NCBI GenBank assembly: GCA_947453415.1
Contig: CANGGG010000033.1
Span: forward strand, 1-33,187
Direction: 5' to 3'
DNA: 33,187 bases
Origin: Bacteroidota bacterium
Lineage (GTDB): Bacteria; Bacteroidota; Bacteroidia; UKL13-3
The number at the start of each line of letters is the position of its first letter. The stretch's first letter is position 1. Under the pieces are notes generated by a model. The model saw only the letters and a program-made list of their open reading frames with translations. It did no database searches and was not told the DNA's origin. This document shows positions 16,413 through 23,557 of the stretch, one piece after another. Made by a program: the position numbers and the translations under genes.

Positions 16413-17901
16413 ATTTAATAATTAATTCAATCCTTTGATTCATAGCCCTACCATTTTCGCTATTATTTTCAGTTATAGGTTTTAACCCTGCAAATCCTTC
16501 GCTTGAAACCCTATTTTTATCAATGCCTTTTCTTATAAAATACAAAGCAACTTCATTTGCTCTTTTAATTGATAACTGTAAGTTTTTAAATTCATTCCCT
16601 TTATTATCAGTATAGCATTGAATAATAATTTTAAGATTTGTATTTACTTTCAATTCCTCAGCAATTTGGTTTAATATGCTAAAAGAAGAAGGTTTTAAAA
16701 CTGTAATTCCGTCTTCAAATTGAATCATTTTTTTTGAGGCCATCAATAATGCTCTAAGTATAGTTGGAACAAAAGCTGCTTTAGGGCAGCCATCTAATTC
16801 TAATAAACCATATTCATCCGGACATTTATCAATTTTATCACCAATTCCGTCATTATCTCTATCCGGACAACCATTTAGCTCTTCAGTTCCAGGACTAAAT
16901 ACACAGCTATCATTAGGGTCAGAAATGCCATCATTATCAGAATCAGGGCAACCAGATAATGTTAAGCTACCTTTTACATTTGGGCATTTATCGTAAAAAT
17001 CAGACATCCCATCATTATCAGAATCCAAACATCCACTAAATCTTGAATCTCCAACTATATTTGGACAATTGTCATTTTCATTTGTTACTCCATCACCGTC
17101 ATCATCATTTTCAGGACAACCATTAAGTTTTTTTACACCCTTTACATCAGGACATTTATCGTCAAAATCTAAAATGCCATCTTTATCTCTATCATCAATT
17201 TTAGATTTATCACGTTTGGCTTTTTTTATTTTATATTTTTTTTCTTTTTTTTTAATTATTTCAGGGTTAATGTCTTTAACGTTTGAAGATTTTGATTTGA
17301 AATCAATATAAAAAACAAATCCTAAATTATTTTGAAAATAAGCATCTTTTCCCAAAACAGTATTTTCAGTTGAAAGATTTCCATCATTTATATTTTTATT
17401 TGTAAACCCAAAAACTGATTCAAATCTAAGTGCAGTTTTTTTTCCAAGTCGTATATCAAAACCTGCAGAAACAGGAATAGTAATATCGTTTAAGGTGTTT
17501 TCATTATTATATATTTTTGAAGTAAAAAATCTAGTTCCAACTCCCATAGATAGAAAGGGACTAATTTTGGAAACGTCTAATCTTTTAAATCTATATCGAG
17601 CAGAAACGCTAAATTCTCTATACCCTCTAGTAACATAAATATCATTTTTAAAAGTTGAATATGCCCAAACTCCATTATTAGTATTTATAACCAAATCAAA
17701 TTTAGAATCAATATACCTACTATATTGTATACTTGTAATGGCAAAAAAAGTGTTAAAAATTTTATCAGATTGACTCAATGAACCAATATAATCGTTTTTC
17801 CCAACATTGAAATTTAAATTCCATTTTTGCACATTAGTTTGTGTACGTGCATTATTAGAAAATATTAAAAAGATAAGTAAAACTTGGAAAATTCTTTTCA
17901 T
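16411..17901 (-). CDS. OmpA-family outer-membrane protein with TSP3 calcium-binding repeats
   Basis: A 496-residue envelope protein. It has a signal peptide (1 to about 20, ending ARTQ), a membrane barrel of about 180 residues with repeated aromatic strands, and a Lys-rich linker (KKKEKKYKIKKAKRDKSK). Five thrombospondin type-3 repeats follow, of the form D-x-D-x-D-G-x-x-D-x-x-D-x-C-P (for example DKDGILDFDDKCPD and DNDGISDPNDSC). The C-terminal OmpA domain (about 395-496) has IIQCYTDNKGNEFKNLQLSIKRANEV, VSSEGFAG and NQRIELIIK, which should bind peptidoglycan. The barrel anchors in the outer membrane, the repeats form a rigid Ca-loaded rod, and the OmpA domain grips the wall. The third repeat of the usual KCP is VFSPG in one copy. 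Confidence 0.93.
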   Translation of the reverse strand: MKRIFQVLLIFLIFSNNARTQTNVQKWNLNFNVGKNDYIGSLSQSDKIFNTFFAITSIQYSRYIDSKFDLVINTNNGVWAYSTFKNDIYVTRGYREFSVSARYRFKRLDVSKISPFLSMGVGTRFFTSKIYNNENTLNDITIPVSAGFDIRLGKKTALRFESVFGFTNKNINDGNLSTENTVLGKDAYFQNNLGFVFYIDFKSKSSNVKDINPEIIKKKEKKYKIKKAKRDKSKIDDRDKDGILDFDDKCPDVKGVKKLNGCPENDDDGDGVTNENDNCPNIVGDSRFSGCLDSDNDGMSDFYDKCPNVKGSLTLSGCPDSDNDGISDPNDSCVFSPGTEELNGCPDRDNDGIGDKIDKCPDEYGLLELDGCPKAAFVPTILRALLMASKKMIQFEDGITVLKPSSFSILNQIAEELKVNTNLKIIIQCYTDNKGNEFKNLQLSIKRANEVALYFIRKGIDKNRVSSEGFAGLKPITENNSENGRAMNQRIELIIK

Positions 17902-17996
17902 GATTTTATTCTATTTTTAAAAAATACTATAGATAACAAATATCAAAACTAACTTATTTTAGTATAAATTCGTCATAAAGTGTGTAATTAAATAAA

Positions 17997-18455
17997 CTAT
18001 TTCATTACCAAAGCTTGATCTAAAACTTTCATAAAATCAATGGGAGCTAAATATCCCGCTGCAATTTGAATTTGTTTTTTGTTTGGTTGAATAAAATATG
18101 TTGTTGGAAATCCAGTAGATTTTCCTTGGGTTAATTGTCCAAATAATTCTCTCCCTGTAATTTTATTTCCATCTAATTCATATACTATATTTTCCAACTC
18201 TGGATTGAATTTAATGACAATAAAATCCTTATTCAGTGCTTTTATTATGTCTGAATTTGTGTAAGTATCTCTATCCATTTTTTTACACCAACCACACCAA
18301 TCAGTATAAGCATCTACTAATATAATTTTGTTTTGTTTTTTAGCTAAAGGATAACCCGTATTCCAGTCTAACCATTTAAGTTCGGCTGAATCATTGGATG
18401 AAGAAAACGAAACAAATAGTAGCAGTACGGTAAAGGCTAAAAGAATATTTTTCAT
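17997..18455 (-). CDS. Exported thioredoxin-fold protein (WCGWC)
   Basis: A 152-residue protein with a signal peptide (MKNILLAFTVLLLFVSFSSS) and a thioredoxin-like domain of the Thioredoxin_7/DsbD-gamma type. WLDWNTGYPLAKKQNKIILVDAYTDWCGWCKKMDR holds the CGWC redox pair, GFPTTYFIQP holds the cis-proline, and GYLAPIDFMKVLDQAL ends the fold. It probably reduces or isomerises disulfides in the periplasm or at the envelope. It lies 95 nt upstream of the OmpA/TSP3 gene on the same strand; that protein has paired cysteines in its repeats and could be a client, which is inference. Confidence 0.88.
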   Translation of the reverse strand: MKNILLAFTVLLLFVSFSSSNDSAELKWLDWNTGYPLAKKQNKIILVDAYTDWCGWCKKMDRDTYTNSDIIKALNKDFIVIKFNPELENIVYELDGNKITGRELFGQLTQGKSTGFPTTYFIQPNKKQIQIAAGYLAPIDFMKVLDQALVMK

Positions 18456-18680
18456 GTAAATATATAGTTGATTTTATTGCAAAAAAAATATTTAATTATT
18501 AAATCATTTCATCAATTTTTAAAAAAATAAACGATAGTTTATAATCAATATTAGGTTTAGAATTAATTTGAAAATAAATACAATATTACAAATTTTTGTA
18601 TTAACTATGCTGTTAGATTTGTTAAAAAAACCAGAAAATAAAAAAAAATAAAAAAGTTTCATTGCTTTTTTATATTTTTG

Positions 18681-19397
18681 ATGTCAAAACAAACATTAAA
18701 AATACAGAATTTGAAAACAATAATCTTCGTTTTAACAATTTTTCTATTAGGGCTTTCGCAAATTGCATCGGCTCAAGGGCAAGATCAAAATGCTCCTACT
18801 TATGATTACAGTTATACTGATAGTACGTCAAATACTCAATCAAGCGATTCATCAGCTACTGATTCTGTAATATCAGATACTGAAAATTCAATTGTAGCAT
18901 ATAAAAGAATTGTTTTAAATTTTGATTCAATTACTAATTTAATTACATATAATGGAGTAGTAGAACAGGAAGACAGTGGTAGCGATTCATTGTATGCTAG
19001 AGCCAAAAAATTTGGAGAGAAAATATTTGGAAAGGATAATAATATTTTTGAAGTTCAAAAATATGGTCAAAAACTAGTAATGAATGGCTCCATCAATGCC
19101 TATTCTTATGCTAATAAGTACAATAAAAAAAGTATTGGAAAATATGAGTTTAAACTAATTGTTTTAATTAAAGAAGGAAGATACAAATATTCAATTACAA
19201 ATTTGGTTCATAGGGGTCCAATTCCTGCCAATGGAAAACCTTTTAGAAATTACTTTGAATATTATTATAATTCTACTACAAATATTAGAGGTAATGATAT
19301 TATATTACGTTATGCTGATAGAGAAATAAAAGATACCATTGCAAGATTCCAAACATCAATGAAAGAGCCGAAATTGGTGGATGAAGATGAGTGGTAA
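18681..19397 (+). CDS. Exported DUF4468-like protein
   Basis: A 239-residue exported protein. Translation from the ATG at 18681 gives a signal peptide (TIIFVLTIFLLGLSQIASAQ), then a low-complexity Ser/Asp/Thr stretch (about 38-70), then a domain resembling DUF4468 of Bacteroidota. That domain includes ITYNGVVEQEDSGSDSLYAR, AKKFGEKIFG and GKYEFKLIVLIKEGRYKYSI, and ends with an acidic VDEDEW tail. DUF4468 has a TBP-like fold and no established activity. A TATTTTTG sequence abuts the start codon (18673-18680); it has no -33 partner at a usual distance, so I give it little weight. The 225-nt AT-rich region upstream shows no other structure. Confidence 0.75.
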   Translation: MSKQTLKIQNLKTIIFVLTIFLLGLSQIASAQGQDQNAPTYDYSYTDSTSNTQSSDSSATDSVISDTENSIVAYKRIVLNFDSITNLITYNGVVEQEDSGSDSLYARAKKFGEKIFGKDNNIFEVQKYGQKLVMNGSINAYSYANKYNKKSIGKYEFKLIVLIKEGRYKYSITNLVHRGPIPANGKPFRNYFEYYYNSTTNIRGNDIILRYADREIKDTIARFQTSMKEPKLVDEDEW

Positions 19398-19404
19398 ATG
19401 ATAC

Positions 19405-19462
19405 TTATACAAACAAAAAAAGTCATTAGTTAAATAACTAATGACTTTTTTTGTTTGTATAA
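19405..19462. terminator. Perfect 28-bp-stem palindrome, bidirectional terminator
   Basis: Positions 19405-19432 and 19435-19462 are exact reverse complements, around the 2-nt centre AA. The core is GTCATTAGTTA against TAACTAATGAC, flanked by A7/T7 and ACAAAC/GTTTGT. It begins 7 nt after the DUF4468-like gene's stop and ends 37 nt before the hotdog gene. A T run follows the GC-containing part on both strands. The stem is much longer than the other terminators here. Confidence 0.8.
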
Positions 19463-19499
19463 ATTGGCACTTCAAATAGTTTTTGTTTAATTGCGCAAT

Positions 19500-19928
19500 A
19501 TGTTAAATATAACACCCGAAGTAACTTTAGAAGCAATACATTTGCGCAATGCAAATACAATGAGCGAATGGTTAGGCATTGAATTTATTGAAGTAAATAC
19601 CAATTATTTATTAGCTAAAATGCCCGTTGACCATAGAACAACACAGCCACTTGGTGTAGTAAATGGCGGTGCTTTTTGCGCCTTGGCAGAAACTGTAGGA
19701 AGCATGGCTGCAAACTTATGTATAGATAGAACTAAGTTTGTTGCATTAGGTTTAGATATTAATGCCAATCATATTCGTTCTGCAAACAAAGGTTGGGTTT
19801 ATGGCAAAGCAATTCCACTTCATTTGGGTAAAACTACACAAGTTTGGGAAATTAAAATTACAGACGATGACAATAAACTTTGTTGTATTAGTCGTTTAAC
19901 AATGAGTGTTGTAGAAATTCGTAAATAA
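19500..19928 (+). CDS. Hotdog-fold thioesterase, probable DHNA-CoA thioesterase
   Basis: A 142-residue PaaI/YdiI-type hotdog thioesterase. The ATG at 19500 is preferred to the TTG at 19491. The active-site stretch is TTQPLGVVNGGAFCALAETVGSMA, with Gln49 and Glu64 as expected. The usual histidine of the HGG motif is Asn55 here. VALGLDINANHIRSA and the C-terminal strand complete the fold. It lies 11 nt before isochorismate synthase. YdiI/MenI releases 1,4-dihydroxy-2-naphthoate from its CoA ester in menaquinone synthesis, and hotdog proteins next to menF are frequent in Bacteroidota, so MenI is the best guess. The specificity remains inference. Confidence 0.85.
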   Translation: MLNITPEVTLEAIHLRNANTMSEWLGIEFIEVNTNYLLAKMPVDHRTTQPLGVVNGGAFCALAETVGSMAANLCIDRTKFVALGLDINANHIRSANKGWVYGKAIPLHLGKTTQVWEIKITDDDNKLCCISRLTMSVVEIRK

Positions 19929-19939
19929 TAACAAACAAA

Positions 19940-20938
19940 TTGAGCAAAGCTATTGTTTTTTATAGGCTTCCTGGAACTAATGAAATAGTAAAAAGAGAAG
20001 GTAAAATTAATAGCCAACTTGTGCCCATTGATTTAATTTCCGAATCAGAAAAAGATATTTTTTATATTTCTCCTTTCAATGCTGGAAGCAATGCTTTTGC
20101 CTGTGTTTTAGATAAAGAAATAAATAAGTTTGAAGTTATTTCATATCAACGAAACAAAAAAAATAAGTATGATTCTGAAACAGATTTTATTCAAAAAGTA
20201 AATGCTGCAATACTTGAAATGAAGCAATTTCAACAAATAAGTAAAGTAGTATTAGCAAGATGTAAAGAGTTTAAAATAGCAGAAGAAATAGATGTCAATG
20301 CCTATTTTTTGAATTTGTGTTTAAGTTACCCCAATGCTTTTGTATACGCAGTTTCAAGTAGCATTACTGGTACATGGATTGCCGCCACCCCAGAACTGCT
20401 TTTAAAAGAAACGAAACAGGAATTAGAAACTACCGCAATTGCTGGAACAAAGTTATTTGATAATGATTTAGCATGGGGCGAAAAAGAAAAAGATGAACAC
20501 CATCAAGTAGAATTATTTATTGATAATTTAATTCAAAAACATCAACTCAAATTAATCAATAAAGATGGTCCAAAAAGCATTGTTTCAGGACATCTTTTTC
20601 ATCTTGCTAGTTATTATAAAATATCTAATAAAAAAGGAATATTAGATTCATTTTTAAAAGAGTTGAATCCAACACCCGCAGTTGGTGGATTACCAAGCAA
20701 AAATGCAATTGATTTTATAACTAAAAACGAGCATTTAGACCGTAAATTTTACGCTGGATTTGTGGGAATAAAGTCTAATAATTTAACACAACTTTATGTA
20801 AATATTCGTTGCATGGAAATATTTAAAAATCATGTGCATGCTTATGCTGGATGTGGGATTACAGTTCAATCAAATGCTGAAAGTGAATGGACAGAAACTG
20901 AACAAAAATTACAAACTGTTTTGAAATTTTTATCGTAA
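19940..20938 (+). CDS. menF: Isochorismate synthase
   Basis: A 332-residue chorismate-binding enzyme converting chorismate to isochorismate, the first step of menaquinone synthesis. Motifs in order are SKVVLARCKEF, GTWIAATPELLL, TTAIAGTKLF, LNPTPAVGGLPSKNA, the Mg- and substrate-binding HLDRKFYAGFVG, and AYAGCGITVQSNAESEWTETEQK. It is shorter at the N-terminus than E. coli MenF/EntC, which is common in Bacteroidota. The start is TTG at 19940, 11 nt after the hotdog gene, and no nearby ATG exists in frame. In many relatives menD comes next, but here the gene runs 9 nt into convergent tadA. A siderophore role (EntC-like) is possible but no partner genes are present. Confidence 0.93.
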   Translation: MSKAIVFYRLPGTNEIVKREGKINSQLVPIDLISESEKDIFYISPFNAGSNAFACVLDKEINKFEVISYQRNKKNKYDSETDFIQKVNAAILEMKQFQQISKVVLARCKEFKIAEEIDVNAYFLNLCLSYPNAFVYAVSSSITGTWIAATPELLLKETKQELETTAIAGTKLFDNDLAWGEKEKDEHHQVELFIDNLIQKHQLKLINKDGPKSIVSGHLFHLASYYKISNKKGILDSFLKELNPTPAVGGLPSKNAIDFITKNEHLDRKFYAGFVGIKSNNLTQLYVNIRCMEIFKNHVHAYAGCGITVQSNAESEWTETEQKLQTVLKFLS

Positions 20939-21373
20939 ATTTTTAAAAAATAATTTCATTAATTCAGCTGCTTCATTTGCTAAAATTCCTGACTGTATTT
21001 TTGTTTTAGGATGAAGTTTTACCATTGCATTTTCAAAGCCTCTTTTTTCATCTTTTGCGGCAAAAACTACACGTTCAAACTGTGCCCAAAATATTGCGCC
21101 AGCACACATTATACAAGGTTCTAAAGAAATGTAAATAGTACAATCGTTCAAATATTTTGCTCCTAAATAATTTGCAGCAGCAGTAATAGCTTGCATTTCG
21201 GCATGAGCAGTTACATCATTTAATTGCTCAGTTAAATTATGTCCTTTTCCTATAATTTGATTGTTACTTACCACTACACAACCAACAGGTACTTCACCCA
21301 TGTCAAAGGCTTTTTGAGCTTCAATTAAGGCTTGCTTCATAAAATACTCATCGGTAAAAAATATATCTTCCAT
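20930..21373 (-). CDS. tadA: tRNA-specific adenosine deaminase
   Basis: Deaminates A34 of tRNA-Arg(ACG) to inosine, needed to read CGN codons. A 147-residue zinc deaminase with HAEMQ (His57 ligand, Glu59 proton shuttle) and EPCIMCAGA (Cys87 and Cys90 ligands), plus GEVPVGCVVV and GKGHNL near the N-terminus as in TadA. The line after the PCxxC motif reads VVFAAKDEKRGFENA, where many TadA proteins have FGA-x-D-x-K-x-G. Guanine deaminase shares the fold but usually lacks GEVPVGAV, so TadA is favoured. The last 9 nt overlap the 3' end of menF on the other strand. Confidence 0.93.
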   Translation of the reverse strand: MEDIFFTDEYFMKQALIEAQKAFDMGEVPVGCVVVSNNQIIGKGHNLTEQLNDVTAHAEMQAITAAANYLGAKYLNDCTIYISLEPCIMCAGAIFWAQFERVVFAAKDEKRGFENAMVKLHPKTKIQSGILANEAAELMKLFFKNLR

Positions 21374-21435
21374 ATTTCAATATTAATAATAATAGTTATG
21401 ATGCCATTTTATTCAAGTAATAAAATGAAAAAAGT

Positions 21436-22044
21436 TTAAAGTGATTCAAAACAATAGCCTTTACTTTGATAATATTGAAGCAATTCTGGTAAAATAATTT
21501 TTAAATTATCAAACGCTTTTTCACTATCGTGAAATACAAAAATTGCGCCATTAGCAGGTAATAATTTCAAGGCTTTTAAACTTTCTTGAATGTTTAAATT
21601 TATATCATAATCTCGGCTTAAACGGCTCCACATAATTATTTGAAGTGTTTTAGAAATTTGTTTTGCTTGCCCGTTCTTTATGCGACCGTATGGCGGACGA
21701 AATAAATTTGTTTTGGTTAACTGTTGGCAGCGTTCCATGTTCTTAAAATAGCTTTCATTATTGGTTTTCCAGCCATTTAAATGATTAAAAGTATGGTTGC
21801 CAATTTGGTGTCCATGTAGTTTTACTTGCTCGAATATATTAGGGTGTTTTACTATGTTTTCACCCACCATAAAAAAAGTTGCTTTAGCATGATAAATGGC
21901 TAACTGTTCCAATACCCATGGCGTAATTTCAGGATGTGGACCATCATCGAAAGTAAAATAAACCACTTTTTTTGTAGTTTTTACCTTCCATGTATAATTT
22001 GGAAAAATCCAATGAAGCAAATGAGGAATTGTGTATTTAAACAT
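21436..22044 (-). CDS. Polysaccharide deacetylase (NodB domain)
   Basis: A 202-residue NodB-type carbohydrate esterase 4. The ATG at 22044 is preferred to an upstream TTG at 22089. Motif 1 is YFTFDDGPHPEITPW, with the paired aspartates; motif 2 is GNHTFNHLNG (H-x3-H metal ligands); motif 3 is FRPPYGR; and IFVFHDSEKA near the end supplies the last histidine. A hydrophobic segment (IPHLLHWIFP) precedes the domain, but there is no clear signal peptide. It may deacetylate peptidoglycan or an exopolysaccharide. An exact palindrome covers the region just 5' of its start codon. It is divergent from the TolC-type gene. Confidence 0.9.
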   Translation of the reverse strand: MFKYTIPHLLHWIFPNYTWKVKTTKKVVYFTFDDGPHPEITPWVLEQLAIYHAKATFFMVGENIVKHPNIFEQVKLHGHQIGNHTFNHLNGWKTNNESYFKNMERCQQLTKTNLFRPPYGRIKNGQAKQISKTLQIIMWSRLSRDYDINLNIQESLKALKLLPANGAIFVFHDSEKAFDNLKIILPELLQYYQSKGYCFESL

Positions 22045-22065
22045 TATTTTGCGAGCGCAAAATAA
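22044..22065. promoter_or_regulatory. 10-2-10 palindrome at the deacetylase start
   Basis: TTATTTTGCG, AG, CGCAAAATAA forms an exact inverted repeat whose left end is the first base of the deacetylase ATG. It lies in the 67-nt gap between the deacetylase and the TolC-type gene. It could be an operator for the divergent pair or an RNA hairpin over the deacetylase start. Confidence 0.5.
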
Positions 22066-22111
22066 ACTTGTAATCAGATTATTTTTCAAAATTTTTTATA
22101 AAAACCCATTT

Positions 22112-23557
22112 ATGTTAAAAAATTATACCCATTTATTTTTAGCCATTTGCTTTGCAATATTCAGCTTTGGTAACTCTGCATTAGCCCAAAAAAACTACAG
22201 TTTGGAAGATTGTATAAATATTGCTTTGCAAAATAATATTCAAACCAAACAGCAAAATTTACAAACAGAAAATGCTAAAATTGATTTACGTCAAAGTAAA
22301 CTTTCGGCATTGCCAAGTTTAAACGGACAAGCATCAAATAACTGGCAAACTGGATTTAACATTAATCCAAAAACAAATACACCAGAAGATTTAGCATTTA
22401 GAACCAACAGTGTTGGCGCATCATCGAGCATGCCTATTTTTAATGGTTTTCAAACTACAAATAATGTTCGTTTAAAAGAAAGTGATTATGTAGCAAGCAA
22501 GCACGATTTGGAAAATAGTAGAAATAATTTAAAACTAAATGTGGCCAATAATTACTTGCGTGTTTTACAACAAAATGAAATTTTAGAAGCTGCAAAAAAT
22601 CAAGTTATTACAACAAGAAATCAATTGGAACGTCAGCAAAAATTATATGATTTGGGTGGATTGAATAAAAGTAAATTATTACAGTTAAAAGCACAAATAG
22701 CTACGGAAGAATTGAATTTTATTACCCAACAAAACTTATTGAATAGCGCCTATTTAGACCTTTGGCAAATGATAGATTTAACACCAGATACTGCCAATAA
22801 ATTGGTGAAATTAGATGTAAATAAAATTTTGGTAGAAGATGAAAACAGATTGCCATTGGCCATTTATAGCGATTTTGAAAAACAAAGTCCTGATGTGTTG
22901 GCAGCCAAACAACGCCAACGCAGTGCAGATTTACAAAGGTATGTAGCCTTAGGAGCAAGAAGTCCGCGCATAACTTTGAACGGAAGTTTGAGTTCATTTT
23001 ATACTACTTTAGGAACTACTTATGGAGGTTATCAAACCGTTGTTAATCCGCAGATTGGTTATTATTTAAACGGAACTACTCAAGTACCTGTTTATTCAAT
23101 AGGGCAACAAACATTTCCTACTACATCGGAATTAACTCCTTTTAACAACCAAATCAACAAAAATTTTGGAACAAGTTTGGGTTTTACTTTAAGTGTTCCA
23201 GTTTTTAATGGTTGGAATGTAAATAGTACCATTCAAAAAAGCACTATTCAAATGGAAATAGCTAAATTAACCGAAAAGCAAACCCAACAAAATTTATTTA
23301 AAAGCATCAACTCTTCTTATTTGAATTTTAAAAATGCGCAATTGCGCCATGTTGCTGCTTTGCAATCTTTAGAAGCAAACAAAGAAGCTGTAGATATTAG
23401 CGAAAAACAATACGAATTAGGTGGCTTAAGTTTAACTGATTATTTGGCATCGAAAAATAGTTATATCAAAGCGCAAACCGATTATTTACAGGCAAAATAC
23501 GAATTGGTTTTTAGAAAAAAAGTATTGGACTTTTATAGCGGAAAACCTTTAAACTAA
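22112..23557 (+). CDS. TolC-family outer-membrane efflux protein
   Basis: A 481-residue TolC-type channel. Start is ATG 22112, giving signal peptide LKNYTHLFLAICFAIFSFGN...ALAQ and then the typical mature start YSLEDCINIALQNNIQTKQQ. Two OEP repeats follow: LRQSKLSALPSLNGQAS, SSMPIFNGFQTTNNV, LNVANNYLRVLQQNEIL and LYDLGGLNKSKLL in the first; SVPVFNGWNVNSTIQKS, SYLNFKNAQLRHVAAL and YELGGLSLTDYLASKNSYI in the second. It should trimerise and span the outer membrane and periplasm. The inner-membrane pump and adaptor genes, usually adjacent, are not here. Its last 4 nt overlap the end of the convergent TonB receptor gene. Confidence 0.93.
   Translation: MLKNYTHLFLAICFAIFSFGNSALAQKNYSLEDCINIALQNNIQTKQQNLQTENAKIDLRQSKLSALPSLNGQASNNWQTGFNINPKTNTPEDLAFRTNSVGASSSMPIFNGFQTTNNVRLKESDYVASKHDLENSRNNLKLNVANNYLRVLQQNEILEAAKNQVITTRNQLERQQKLYDLGGLNKSKLLQLKAQIATEELNFITQQNLLNSAYLDLWQMIDLTPDTANKLVKLDVNKILVEDENRLPLAIYSDFEKQSPDVLAAKQRQRSADLQRYVALGARSPRITLNGSLSSFYTTLGTTYGGYQTVVNPQIGYYLNGTTQVPVYSIGQQTFPTTSELTPFNNQINKNFGTSLGFTLSVPVFNGWNVNSTIQKSTIQMEIAKLTEKQTQQNLFKSINSSYLNFKNAQLRHVAALQSLEANKEAVDISEKQYELGGLSLTDYLASKNSYIKAQTDYLQAKYELVFRKKVLDFYSGKPLN

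Noticed and set aside
17069-17311. 80-codon plus-strand ORF rich in Ser and Phe
   Set aside because: It is the complement of the Asp/Gly-rich TSP3 repeats and Lys-rich linker of the OmpA gene, which produce Ser/Phe by necessity.
18673-18680. TATTTTTG as a promoter of the DUF4468-like gene
   Set aside because: It abuts the start codon with no -33 element at a normal distance, and a start there would remove part of the ATG from the message.
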